Positions 1 to 8,259 of a DNA stretch of 64,000 nucleotides are shown here, one piece after another. The notes beneath the pieces were generated by a model, which searched no databases, was not told the origin of the DNA, and saw only the letters and a list, made by a program, of their open reading frames with translations. The position numbers and the translations under genes are program-made. The DNA comes from CAXBCP01 sp038120765 (GTDB lineage Bacteria; Pseudomonadota; Alphaproteobacteria; MPNO01; UBA830). The stretch lies in assembly GCA_038120765.1 (NCBI GenBank), contig JAYOMI010000006.1, positions 11,624 to 75,623 of the forward strand, written 5' to 3'. Every line of letters begins with the position of its first letter. Position 1 is the stretch's first letter.

Positions 1-2
1 GA

Positions 3-1748
3 AAATACAAGGACACGGATCTCGGCCGGGCGTTCCGCGCCGCGATGGCGAACCCCGATGCTGATGTTCCAAATTTCTTCGACTTCAAACCGTATTCCCC
101 CAGCGCCGATGCGCCAGCAAGCTTCATCTCCATGCCGTTTCGCGACGCCCAGGGGACACTGCTTGGCGCGCTGGTCTTCCAGATGCCAATTGACCGCATC
201 GACGCCGTTATGGGCAGTGTCGCCGGCCTGGGAGAAACCGGAGAGTCCGTCATTATCGGTGCTGACATGCTTGCCCGGAACAATACCAGGTTTGCGAAGA
301 ACTCAATCCTGAAAAGAGAATTCGACGTCCCTGCCATTCGGGCTGCGTTCGACGGCAATGACGGGTTGTCGATCATACGCAATGCTGGCGGCGAAGAGAT
401 TGTCACCGCCCTGAAACACTTTGATTTTCTGGGCGCAAAATTTGTTCTCAGTTCCGGCATTGCGCTTGACGAAGTAGAGATTCCGGTCGTCGAAATGCGG
501 AATAGTTTCATCCTTCAGACGCTGCTTGCGCTTCTCATACAGGGCACGCTTTCTTATTTCGTAGCGCGCCGGTTTGTGAGACCGATCCGCAATCTGAACG
601 AGACGATGACGCGCCTTGCGGCATCCGAATTCGATACCGCAATCCCGTCGCTCGACCGCAAGGACGAGCTCGGAACCATGGCGCGCACCGTTCAGGTTTT
701 TGCCGAGAACGGGAAGCAGGTCGCGAAACTGCAGGAAGACCTCGCCCGCCGTGAACAACGCGCTCAGCAGGAAAAGGACGATGCCGTCCGCATCGCGACA
801 GAGGCGCAGGAAGCCCGTAACAAGGAGATGGAGCGCGAACGCGAGGAATCCCTGATGCGCGCGGCGTATATGNNNNNNNNNNCCTATAACCACCGGATTA
901 CGCTCGGCATGAAGACCCTGGCCGAGGCGACGGAAAGCGTGAACCAATCCGCCGGCGTGATCACCCGCAATGCCGGCCAGACGACCGAGCAGGCGGAAGT
1001 TGTCTCGGGGTCCGCGACTCAGGCGACGTCAAACGTTCAGACGGTCGCCGCCGCGGCAGAGGAACTTTCTGCTTCGGGCCGCGAAATCGCCCACATTGTC
1101 AGCGACAACCGGCAGATCACGGAGAGCGCCGTCAAGGAGGCCGAGAAGGCCAACGATGAGGTCGCGGCGCTGGACACGGCGGCGGAGAAAATCGGCGAGG
1201 TCGTTTCGCTGATCAACGATATCGCCAGCCAGACCAATCTGCTTGCGCTGAATGCCGCGATCGAAGCCGCGCGGGCCGGTGAAGCCGGCAAGGGTTTCGC
1301 CGTTGTCGCGACCGAGGTCAAAACCCTCGCGGACCAGACGGCGAAAGCGACCGAGGAAATCTCCAACCAGATTTCCGAGATTCAGACTGCGACCAACAGT
1401 GCCGTCCAGTCAATCCGCCAGATCGGCACGACCATCCAGGAGGTTGCACAGAGCACCCATGCGATCGCCGAAGCCTCGGGCCAGCAGGAGCAGGCAACCG
1501 AAGAGATCGCCGCCAGCGCGACGGGGGCGGCCGAACTGACCGCCGCTGTGACCGAAAGCATGACCTCCGTCAGCAGCGCCGCCGAAAACACGAACGAGGC
1601 GGCGGGCGTGATGTCCAACGTTGCCGAAGTGCTGGCCCAGGAAACGGACAGTATCAAGGACATGTTCGAGAAGTTCATGGACGAGATCAACTCGTTCGAG
1701 GATATGGCCAGCGGCAAACGTGAAGTGGTTGATGAAAAGGCCGCGTGA
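3..1748 (+). CDS. Methyl-accepting chemotaxis protein (5' end outside window)
   Basis: Transmembrane chemoreceptor that passes ligand state to CheA/CheW. The frame is open to the left edge, so the true start lies upstream; the first ATG at 45 is internal. In order: the end of a periplasmic Cache-type sensor domain, a transmembrane segment near 510-565, a HAMP domain ending near 700, a charged coiled coil, then the cytoplasmic signalling domain. The hairpin tip with motif QTNLLALNAAIEAARAGE (about 1231-1281) is the classic CheA/CheW contact. Ten N at 873-882 interrupt the coiled coil, but the frame continues. The ligand cannot be told from sequence. Confidence 0.93.
   Translation, partial: KYKDTDLGRAFRAAMANPDADVPNFFDFKPYSPSADAPASFISMPFRDAQGTLLGALVFQMPIDRIDAVMGSVAGLGETGESVIIGADMLARNNTRFAKNSILKREFDVPAIRAAFDGNDGLSIIRNAGGEEIVTALKHFDFLGAKFVLSSGIALDEVEIPVVEMRNSFILQTLLALLIQGTLSYFVARRFVRPIRNLNETMTRLAASEFDTAIPSLDRKDELGTMARTVQVFAENGKQVAKLQEDLARREQRAQQEKDDAVRIATEAQEARNKEMEREREESLMRAAYMXXXXYNHRITLGMKTLAEATESVNQSAGVITRNAGQTTEQAEVVSGSATQATSNVQTVAAAAEELSASGREIAHIVSDNRQITESAVKEAEKANDEVAALDTAAEKIGEVVSLINDIASQTNLLALNAAIEAARAGEAGKGFAVVATEVKTLADQTAKATEEISNQISEIQTATNSAVQSIRQIGTTIQEVAQSTHAIAEASGQQEQATEEIAASATGAAELTAAVTESMTSVSSAAENTNEAAGVMSNVAEVLAQETDSIKDMFEKFMDEINSFEDMASGKREVVDEKAA
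873..882. other. Assembly gap (10 N) inside chemoreceptor
   Basis: A run of ten N, the same length as the three other gaps, so probably a placeholder rather than a measured length. The chemoreceptor frame reads through it with four unknown residues. Confidence 0.95.
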
Positions 1749-1777
1749 TACCTGCATGTGCATTGTCTAGCGATATG

Positions 1778-1829
1778 TTCCGCCGCCTGTTTCTCGCCCG
1801 GTTTGCCGGGCCGGGAACAGGCGGCGGAA
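1778..1829 (+). terminator. Strong hairpin after chemoreceptor gene
   Basis: The 14-base arm TTCCGCCGCCTGTT (1778-1791) pairs perfectly with AACAGGCGGCGGAA (1816-1829). A second inner stem, GCCCGG/CCGGGC, sits in the loop. It lies 30 bp after the stop codon. There is no clear T tract, so it may end transcription or protect the 3' end of the message. Confidence 0.6.
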
Positions 1830-1833
1830 TTGC

Positions 1834-1862
1834 TTGACCTCAACGTCAAACCCCCCTAGTTT
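1834..1862 (+). promoter_or_regulatory. Possible sigma70-type promoter for ffh
   Basis: TTGACC at 1834-1839 and TAGTTT at 1857-1862 are separated by 17 bp, just after the hairpin that closes the preceding gene. The -10 match is only partial. Confidence 0.3.
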
Positions 1863-2009
1863 CCGGCCCGCCCAAGACAGAATCAGTCTTCCAACGCTTA
1901 CGGGTGTCCGTCAGTCCGCGCAGATGCGCTCACTGGCGCTTTTTGCGTTGGGCTGATTTCAGGCGGGGCCGAATGTTAAGAATGCGAATGAACAGGATTT
2001 TTTGAGCCT

Positions 2010-3386
2010 ATGTTCGACGGGCTGACAGATCGTTTCGGCGAGATATTCGACCGGCTGAAAAAGCGGGGCGCATTATCCGAGGCCGACGTTACGGCGGCGA
2101 TGCGGGAAATCCGCGTCGCGCTGCTGGAAGCCGATGTTGCGTTGCCCGTGGTCAAGGATTTCATCGACGGCGTCCGCGAACGGGCAATCGGCGAGGAAGT
2201 GCTGCGCTCGGTCACGCCGGGCCAGCAGGTCGTCAAGATCGTCAATGACTATCTGACCGAAATGCTCGGGCCCGAAAGCCAGGAATTCGAGGTCCGCGCC
2301 GCCGCGCCTGCCGCCGTGATGATGGTCGGCCTGCAGGGCTCCGGCAAGACGACCACCTCGGCCAAGATCGCCAAGCGTATCCAGGAAAAGCAGTTCAAGA
2401 AGGTCCTGATGGCGTCCCTCGACGTCCGCCGCCCGGCGGCCCAGCAGCAGCTTGAGGTGCTGGGCAAGCAGGCGAATGTGGCGACGCTGGAAATCGTGCC
2501 GTTCCAGACGCCGCGGATGATCGCCGACCGGGCGATGGATACCGCGCGAAAAGAAGGTTACGACGTTGTCATTCTCGATACCGCGGGCCGCCTGCATGTC
2601 GACGATGAGCTGATGGCCGAGGTCGCGGATGTCCGCGACGGCGCGCGCCCGGCCGAAATCCTGCTGGTGGCCGATGCCATGACCGGCCAGGACGCGGTCA
2701 ATGTGGCGCAGTCCTTCAATGAAAAACTGAAGCTTACGGGTATCGTTCTGACCCGCGTCGATGGCGATGCCCGCGGCGGTGCGGCCCTGTCCATGAAGGC
2801 GGTGACCGGCACGCCGATCCGCCTGCTCGGCACCGGTGAAAAACTCGAAGCGCTGGAAACCTTTCACCCCGACCGGATCGCATCCCGCATACTCGGCATG
2901 GGCGATGTCGTCAGCCTGGTCGAAAAAGCCTCCGAACTGGTCGAGCAGGATGAGGCAGAGCGTCTCGTCAAGAAAATGGAAGCCGGCAGCTTCGATCTTG
3001 ACGATTTCGCGGCCCAGCTTCGCCAGCTTCGCAAGATGGGCGGTCTAAACGGCATAATGGGCATGCTGCCCGGCGTCAAAAAGGCGCAGGCCCAGATGGC
3101 AGCGGCGAATATCGACGACAGGATGGTCATCCATCAGGAAGCGATCATCGGATCGATGACGGTTTCAGAGCGTAAGAAACCCGACCTGATCAAGGCGTCG
3201 CGCAAGCGTCGCATTGCAGCCGGATCCGGCACGACCGTCCAGGACGTTAACAAGGTCCTGAAGCAGTATCAGGAAATGACCCGCATGATGAAGAAGATGA
3301 AAAAGATGGGGAAAAAGGGGTTCATGCGCTCCGGTCTCCCCGGAATGATGCCGCCCGGCATGCCGCCGGGACCCGGCATGAGGTAA
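2010..3386 (+). CDS. ffh: Signal recognition particle protein Ffh
   Basis: GTPase of the signal recognition particle; with the 4.5S-type RNA and FtsY it targets nascent inner-membrane proteins. The product has 458 residues, normal for the family. An N-terminal helical bundle is followed by the G domain: P-loop GLQGSGKTT at residues 107-115, then DTAGRL and TRVDGDARGG. The methionine-rich M domain ends in a run of Met, Lys and Pro residues. It leads the ffh-rpsP-rimM-trmD-rplS block, and a parS site lies just after it. The SRP RNA gene is not in the window. Confidence 0.97.
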   Translation: MFDGLTDRFGEIFDRLKKRGALSEADVTAAMREIRVALLEADVALPVVKDFIDGVRERAIGEEVLRSVTPGQQVVKIVNDYLTEMLGPESQEFEVRAAAPAAVMMVGLQGSGKTTTSAKIAKRIQEKQFKKVLMASLDVRRPAAQQQLEVLGKQANVATLEIVPFQTPRMIADRAMDTARKEGYDVVILDTAGRLHVDDELMAEVADVRDGARPAEILLVADAMTGQDAVNVAQSFNEKLKLTGIVLTRVDGDARGGAALSMKAVTGTPIRLLGTGEKLEALETFHPDRIASRILGMGDVVSLVEKASELVEQDEAERLVKKMEAGSFDLDDFAAQLRQLRKMGGLNGIMGMLPGVKKAQAQMAAANIDDRMVIHQEAIIGSMTVSERKKPDLIKASRKRRIAAGSGTTVQDVNKVLKQYQEMTRMMKKMKKMGKKGFMRSGLPGMMPPGMPPGPGMR

Positions 3387-3427
3387 CGAAGTTTACGCTA
3401 AAGAACGAGATTTTTTCTTATCAAAGA

Positions 3428-3443
3428 TGTTTCACGTGAAACA
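3428..3443. promoter_or_regulatory. parS: parS centromere site (ParB binding)
   Basis: TGTTTCACGTGAAACA is a perfect 16-bp palindrome identical to the canonical bacterial chromosomal parS. ParB loads here and spreads to build the partition complex. It lies in the 86-bp gap between ffh and rpsP, in a locally AT-rich stretch. No parA or parB gene and no second perfect copy were seen in the window. Confidence 0.9.
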
Positions 3444-3472
3444 TTGCGATCAAATGGAGGGTTAATAACCTA

Positions 3473-3979
3473 ATGTCGCTTAAACTCAGACTATCCCGGG
3501 GCGGTGCAAAGAAGCGCCCCTACTATCGTATCGTTGTCGCCGATTCCCGTATGCCGCGGGACGGACGCTATATCGAACGTGTAGGCACCTATAACCCGAT
3601 GTTGCCGCAGGAACATCCCGATCGCATCAAGCTTGACGGCGAGCGGATCAAGCACTGGCTCGGTGTCGGCGCGCAGCCGTCCGACCGGGTCGCCCGTTTC
3701 CTGGGTCATGCGGACATCATTCCGATGCCGGCGATCAGCGAAACGCCCAAGAAAAGCGCGCCGCGCGCAAAGACGCTTGAGCGTATGAGAGAAGCCGAAG
3801 CCGCTGCTGCCGCGAAGGCAGAAGCCGACGCGGCTGCAGCTGAGCAGGCCGCCGCCGAAGCTGCAGAAGCCGCTGCTGCCCCCGCCGAGGAGGAGGTGCC
3901 GGTTGAGGAAGCTCCTGCTGAGGAGGCTCCGGCCGAAGACGCCGCTGCAGAAGGCGGTGAAGAAGAGAAGAAGGAGTAG
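3473..3979 (+). CDS. rpsP: 30S ribosomal protein S16 with long acidic tail
   Basis: Small-subunit protein needed for 30S assembly. The first 80 or so residues are the S16 fold (start MSLKLRLSRGGAKKRPYYRI). The product is 168 residues because of a low-complexity C-terminal extension, first Ala/Glu rich and then nearly all Glu, Pro and Ala, ending EEEKKE. The S16 core alone is about half this length. The Shine-Dalgarno GGAGGG lies 11 bp before the ATG. Its last codons hold the AAGGAG ribosome site that appears to serve rimM. Confidence 0.97.
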   Translation: MSLKLRLSRGGAKKRPYYRIVVADSRMPRDGRYIERVGTYNPMLPQEHPDRIKLDGERIKHWLGVGAQPSDRVARFLGHADIIPMPAISETPKKSAPRAKTLERMREAEAAAAAKAEADAAAAEQAAAEAAEAAAAPAEEEVPVEEAPAEEAPAEDAAAEGGEEEKKE

Positions 3980-3984
3980 GTCAA

Positions 3985-4635
3985 ACGGCCAAAAAGTCGG
4001 GCAGAAAATCGGGCGGCACGTCGCGCGGTACAGCCTCGTCGGCAGTCGTCTCATCGGCACGGGTCCAGGGCGCGGCGGATCGCGATCGGGTCTGTGTCGG
4101 GGCGATCGCCGGCGCGCAGGGTGTCCGGGGCGCGGTAAGGATCAAACCCTTTACCGATGCGCCGGAAGATGTCGCGGCCTACGGTCCGGTCTCGGACGAG
4201 GCGGACAGCCGCCGGTTCGAGATAGACATCCTTGAAGTGCGCGGCGGCATGGTGATCGCCGGGCTGGAAGGGATCGGGGACCGGAACGCGGCGGAGGCGC
4301 TGAAGGGGCTGCGGCTCTATGTGGCACGCGCGGCACTGCCCGAGGCCGATGAAGACGAATTCTACCATGCCGATCTTCTCGGGTTGAAGGTGGTAATGGC
4401 GGAAGGCGGGGCCGAGGTCGGCACGGTGCGGGCGATTATCCCCGCCGGGGCGTCCGAGGTGCTGGAGATCGACCGGGGACCGGGGGAGCAGACGCTGCTG
4501 GTTCCGTTTACGCGGGCGGCGGTACCGGAAATCGATATCGGGGCCGGTTGGCTGAGCATCGATCCGCCGGGTGAGACGCAAGAGGAACGACAAGAAGACG
4601 ACGCTGCAGACGACAAGAACGGAAAGAAAGATTAA
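3985..4635 (+). CDS. rimM: Ribosome maturation factor RimM, apparent ACG start
   Basis: Assists maturation of the 30S head and binds S19. From 4084 the protein is plainly RimM (DRVCVGAIAGAQGVRGAVRIK, then the PRC-barrel half with EDEFYHADLLGLKV). This frame has a stop at 3958-3960 and no ATG, GTG or TTG between there and 4237, which is already inside the conserved domain. The best start is ACG at 3985, eight bases after AAGGAG (3971-3976), giving TAKKSGRKSG as the first residues. One C-to-T change at 3986 would make it ATG, so a variant or sequencing error is possible. The tail is highly charged. About 216 residues. Confidence 0.8.
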   Translation, partial: TAKKSGRKSGGTSRGTASSAVVSSARVQGAADRDRVCVGAIAGAQGVRGAVRIKPFTDAPEDVAAYGPVSDEADSRRFEIDILEVRGGMVIAGLEGIGDRNAAEALKGLRLYVARAALPEADEDEFYHADLLGLKVVMAEGGAEVGTVRAIIPAGASEVLEIDRGPGEQTLLVPFTRAAVPEIDIGAGWLSIDPPGETQEERQEDDAADDKNGKKD

Positions 4636-4660
4636 GTGAGCGCAACACGTGACATATGGA

Positions 4661-4670
4661 NNNNNNNNNN
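4661..4670. other. Assembly gap (10 N) at a duplicated rimM/trmD junction
   Basis: On the left, the rimM stop (TAA 4633-4635) is followed by GTG and a TrmD-like start reading MSATRDIW. On the right (4672-4752) there is a second acidic tail, AVEAEKDDEDEPQDDAETE and on to TGA, in the rimM frame, then the real trmD start reading MTDERNIW. The two 25-base trmD starts agree at 18 positions. The contigs probably overlap here but come from different alleles. Confidence 0.85.
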
Positions 4671-4748
4671 GGCTGTGGAGGCTGAGAAAGACGACGAAGA
4701 CGAACCGCAGGACGACGCGGAAACAGAAAGAGAAGACGAGACCGAAAA

Positions 4749-5474
4749 GTGACCGACGAACGCAACATATGGACGGCGAAGGTGCTGACGCTGTTCCCGG
4801 AGATGTTTCCGGGGCCGCTCGCCCATTCGCTTGCCGGCAAGGCGCTGGCGGACGGCCTGTGGTCGCTCGATGCGGTCAATATCCGGGATTTCGCGACCGA
4901 TCGGCACAGCACCGTGGACGACACGCCGTTCGGCGGCGGACCCGGCATGGTGATGCGCGCGGACGTGATCGACGCGGCGATTGAAGACGCGGCCCTGGCC
5001 GACGCGCCGCTGGTCTATCTGACGCCGCGCGGGACGCCCCTGTCGCAGGACATCGCCGCGAAGCTCGCCGACGGACCCGGCGTGACGCTGATTTGCGGGC
5101 GCTATGAAGGTATCGATCAGCGGGTTCTGGATGCGCGCGATGTGACCGAGATCAGCCTCGGCGATTTCGTGCTCTCGGGCGGGGAGCCTGCGGCGCTGGC
5201 CCTGCTGGATGCCTGTGTGCGGCTGCTGCCCGGGGTTATGGGCGCGGAAGCATCGCTCGAAGAAGAAAGCTTTGCCCGGGGATTGCTTGAATATCCCCAT
5301 TACACGCGGCCCGCCGAATGGTGCGGTCGCAAAGTGCCGGACGTTCTTTTGTCCGGCCATCACCGGAATATCGACGCCTGGCGAACGGAACAGGCGGAGA
5401 TGATCACACAGGCCCGGCGGCCCGACCTATGGGATCGGTACCAAAAGGATCTGACGAACCAAAAGGAACAATGA
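4749..5474 (+). CDS. trmD: tRNA (guanine-N1-)-methyltransferase TrmD
   Basis: SPOUT methyltransferase that makes m1G37 in tRNAs and so prevents +1 frameshifts. 241 residues. The AdoMet-binding trefoil knot is visible as LICGRYEGIDQRVLD followed by EISLGDFVLSGGEPAAL. The chosen GTG overlaps the TGA of the preceding acidic tail as GTGA, the usual translational coupling to rimM. The stop is directly followed by rplS. The sequence just upstream is disturbed by the assembly gap at 4661. Confidence 0.96.
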   Translation: MTDERNIWTAKVLTLFPEMFPGPLAHSLAGKALADGLWSLDAVNIRDFATDRHSTVDDTPFGGGPGMVMRADVIDAAIEDAALADAPLVYLTPRGTPLSQDIAAKLADGPGVTLICGRYEGIDQRVLDARDVTEISLGDFVLSGGEPAALALLDACVRLLPGVMGAEASLEEESFARGLLEYPHYTRPAEWCGRKVPDVLLSGHHRNIDAWRTEQAEMITQARRPDLWDRYQKDLTNQKEQ

Positions 5475-5475
5475 C

Positions 5476-5976
5476 ATGAACGTGATTGAACAAATCGAAA
5501 AGGGCGAGATCGATCGCCTGGTGGCCGAACGCCCGGTGCCGGAATTCGCCCCCGGCGATACGGTCCGTGTCCATTTCAAGGTGGTCGAGGGTGACCGCGA
5601 GCGTATCCAGATCTACGAAGGCGTGGTGATTGCGCGCACAAGCAAAGCCCTGAATTCGTGCTTTACCGTGCGCAAGATTTCCTACGGCGAGGGTGTGGAA
5701 CGTGTGTTCCCGCTGTACAGCCCCCGGATCGAAAAGATCGAGGTCGTCCGTCGTGGCGCCGTTCGCCGCGCGAAGCTTTATTACCTGCGTTCGCGTCGTG
5801 GCAAGTCCGCGCGTATCGCCGAAAAGGTCGATCGTCGCTTTGGCGCTGCCGCAACGGGCGGCAAGAAAGCCGCACCGGCGACCGCCGCAGAGGCCGTCGA
5901 AATGAAAGACGAAGCGATGGCCCAGGCCACTGTGCCGGCCGCTGCGGAAGCGACCGGGGAAAACAAGGACTCCTGA
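5476..5976 (+). CDS. rplS: 50S ribosomal protein L19 with C-terminal extension
   Basis: Large-subunit protein at the 30S/50S interface. The L19 fold covers roughly residues 1-120 (MNVIEQIEKGEIDRL, then GVVIARTSKALNSCFTVRK). About 45 further residues rich in Ala, Lys and Glu follow, giving 166 in total. It starts one base after the trmD stop and closes the ribosomal gene string. Confidence 0.97.
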   Translation: MNVIEQIEKGEIDRLVAERPVPEFAPGDTVRVHFKVVEGDRERIQIYEGVVIARTSKALNSCFTVRKISYGEGVERVFPLYSPRIEKIEVVRRGAVRRAKLYYLRSRRGKSARIAEKVDRRFGAAATGGKKAAPATAAEAVEMKDEAMAQATVPAAAEATGENKDS

Positions 5977-6005
5977 TCCCGCTTCGGCGGACAGGACAGG
6001 AATAT

Positions 6006-6029
6006 CTCCGGTCGCATCTGCGGCCGGAG
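6006..6029 (+). terminator. GC-rich hairpin between rplS and leuC
   Basis: CTCCGGTCGCA (6006-6016) faces TGCGGCCGGAG (6019-6029), complementary except for one T-G pair. The innermost pairs must open to form a loop. No T tract follows, so it could be a weak terminator or mRNA stabiliser separating the ribosomal and leucine genes. Confidence 0.45.
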
Positions 6030-6088
6030 CAGGATGACACGACCGGCGGCATCGTCACCGGGACGGGATGAGACGCTAAAAGGGATGT

Positions 6089-7516
6089 ATGATGGCCGAA
6101 CCGAAAACACTGTTCGATAAGATCTGGGACTCTCACCTGGTAGAGGAAAAGGATGATGGCACCTGCATCATCTATATCGATCGCCAGATCATTCATGAGA
6201 TCACGAGCGCGCAGGCCTTTGACGGTCTTCGGGAATCCAACCGGTCGGTCCGTGTGCCCGATGCCCATCTGCTTGTCGCGGATCATAACGTGCCGACAAA
6301 GGGCCGTGCCGACGGGATCGAGAACGAGGAATCGCGTATCCAGATCGAATTGCTGGAAAAGAATGCGAAGGAATTCGGACTGCCGTTTATCGATTTTCTC
6401 GACGTCCGCCAGGGCATCGTTCATGTTATCGGCCCGGAACAGGGCTTTACCCAGCCCGGCCTGACCCTGGTCTGCGGCGATTCCCACACGGCGACCCACG
6501 GTGCGCTCGGCGCGCTGGCCTTCGGCATCGGCACGTCCGAGGTCGAGCACGTGCTGGCGACCCAGACCCTGCTGCAGAAACAGGCGAAGAACATGCGCAT
6601 CACGGTCAATGGCGAACTCCGCCCCGGCGTGACCGCGAAAGACATGATCCTCGCCATTATCGGCAAGATCGGCACGGCCGGCGGCACCGGCTGCGTGATC
6701 GAGTATGCCGGCAAGGCGATCGAGGACCTGTCGGTCGAGGGCCGCATGACGGTCTGCAACATGACCATCGAAGCCGGCGCCCGTGCCGGCCTGGTCGCCC
6801 CTGACCAGAAGGTGTTCGATTATCTCGAAGGCCGGCCTATGGCGCCGAAGGGCGCTGCCTGGGAACAGGCGGTCGCCTACTGGAAGACCCTCAAATCCGA
6901 TCCCGGTGCGCAGTACGACATCGAAGTCGAGATGGATGCCGCGGATATCGAACCGCAGGCGTCCTGGGGCACAAGCCCCGAGATGGTCGCCCCGATCGGC
7001 GCCGTCGTGCCGGACCCGGCCGATATCGCGGATCCCGCCAAGCGTCAGACTGTCGAAGGCGCGCTCAAATACATGGACCTGAAGCCGGGTCAGAAAATGA
7101 CCGAGATCTATGTCGACAAGGTGTTCATCGGATCGTGCACCAATTCGCGCATCGAGGATATCCGCGCCGCCGCGGCCGTCGCCAAGGGGCGCAAAGTCGC
7201 CGATACGGTCTATGCGATGGTCGTTCCGGGCTCCGGGCTGATCAAGGAACAGGCCGAAGAAGAAGGTCTCGATAAGATCCTGATCGAAGCCGGTTTCGAC
7301 TGGCGGGAGCCGGGTTGTTCCATGTGCCTCGGCATGAACGGCGACATGCTGGAGCCGGGCGAGCGCTCCGCATCGACCTCCAACCGGAATTTCCAGGGCC
7401 GTCAGGGTCCCGGCGGGCGGACCCATCTGGTCAGCCCTGCGATGGCCGCGGCGGCCGCGGTCACCGGTCACCTGACCGACGTGCGCGAGCTCGTCGCTGT
7501 CGAAGCCGCCGAATAG
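6089..7516 (+). CDS. leuC: 3-isopropylmalate dehydratase large subunit
   Basis: Isomerises 2-isopropylmalate to 3-isopropylmalate with LeuD in leucine synthesis. 475 residues, an aconitase-type [4Fe-4S] enzyme. Iron-sulfur ligands are visible in FIGSCTNSR and in PGCSMCLGMN; the substrate motif GDSHTATHGALG is present. Ribosome site AAAAGGGATGT precedes tandem ATG codons; the first was chosen. leuD follows 13 bp later. Confidence 0.97.
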   Translation: MMAEPKTLFDKIWDSHLVEEKDDGTCIIYIDRQIIHEITSAQAFDGLRESNRSVRVPDAHLLVADHNVPTKGRADGIENEESRIQIELLEKNAKEFGLPFIDFLDVRQGIVHVIGPEQGFTQPGLTLVCGDSHTATHGALGALAFGIGTSEVEHVLATQTLLQKQAKNMRITVNGELRPGVTAKDMILAIIGKIGTAGGTGCVIEYAGKAIEDLSVEGRMTVCNMTIEAGARAGLVAPDQKVFDYLEGRPMAPKGAAWEQAVAYWKTLKSDPGAQYDIEVEMDAADIEPQASWGTSPEMVAPIGAVVPDPADIADPAKRQTVEGALKYMDLKPGQKMTEIYVDKVFIGSCTNSRIEDIRAAAAVAKGRKVADTVYAMVVPGSGLIKEQAEEEGLDKILIEAGFDWREPGCSMCLGMNGDMLEPGERSASTSNRNFQGRQGPGGRTHLVSPAMAAAAAVTGHLTDVRELVAVEAAE

Positions 7517-7529
7517 GGAGAACAGGATA

Positions 7530-8150
7530 ATGAAAAAGTTTGAAACCTTCAGCGGCGTCGCGGTTCCGTTTCCCGGCCATAATATAGATACCGACCGGAT
7601 CATCCCGGCACGCTTTCTGAAAACCATCAAGCGCACGGGTCTTGGCGTAAATCTTTTCAACGACATCCGCTATAACGAGGATGGCTCCGAGAAAGAGGAT
7701 TTCATCCTCAACCAGCCGGCCTATCGCAATTCCGAAATCCTCGTGGCGGGGGATAATTTCGGCTGCGGCTCGTCGCGGGAACATGCACCCTGGGCGCTGA
7801 CCGATTTCGGTATCAAATGCGTGATCTCCACCTCGTTTGCTGACATTTTCTTCAATAACTCCTTCAAGAACGGTCTGCTGCTGATCCGGGTGTCGCCGGA
7901 ACAGCGCGATGCGCTTCTTGAAGATGCGGCCCGCGGCGAGAATGCGCGTATTACGGTCGATCTGGAGAACCAGAAGATCGTGCGTCCCGACGGCGAGGAA
8001 ATTCCCTTCGACGTCGATCCGTTCCGCAAGCACTGCCTGCTCGAAGGCCTCGACGATATCGGTATCACGCTGCAGTCCGGCGAGAAGATTTCCGATTTCG
8101 AGGCAAAGCAGAAAGCCGCGATGCCGTGGATGCAGGGCGCGAGGGTTTAG
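7530..8150 (+). CDS. leuD: 3-isopropylmalate dehydratase small subunit
   Basis: Swivel-domain partner of LeuC. 206 residues; the signature NFGCGSSREHAPWAL lies near residues 74-88. It is 13 bp after leuC and so surely co-transcribed. The gap to leuB is occupied by a palindromic repeat, which may let the two parts be expressed differently. Confidence 0.97.
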   Translation: MKKFETFSGVAVPFPGHNIDTDRIIPARFLKTIKRTGLGVNLFNDIRYNEDGSEKEDFILNQPAYRNSEILVAGDNFGCGSSREHAPWALTDFGIKCVISTSFADIFFNNSFKNGLLLIRVSPEQRDALLEDAARGENARITVDLENQKIVRPDGEEIPFDVDPFRKHCLLEGLDDIGITLQSGEKISDFEAKQKAAMPWMQGARV

Positions 8151-8174
8151 CTCCTCGCCGCCTTTTCCTCCGCT

Positions 8175-8234
8175 GTCATTCCGGCGAAAGCCGGATTCTC
8201 TCCATAGCAAGGTCCCGGCTTTCGCCGGGGCGAC
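8175..8234. repeat. Palindromic intergenic repeat between leuD and leuB
   Basis: Two inverted arms, CCGGCGAAAGCCGG (8181-8194) and CCGGCTTTCGCCGG (8215-8228), 20 bp apart and each itself nearly palindromic. The wording (GTCATTCCGGCGAAAGCCGG and TCCCGGCTTTCGCCGGGGCGAC) matches a dispersed palindromic element that I recognise from intergenic regions of many alphaproteobacteria. Only one copy is in this window. Confidence 0.7.
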
Positions 8235-8259
8235 GTTTTCGAATTGAAGGAGCTGCCCG

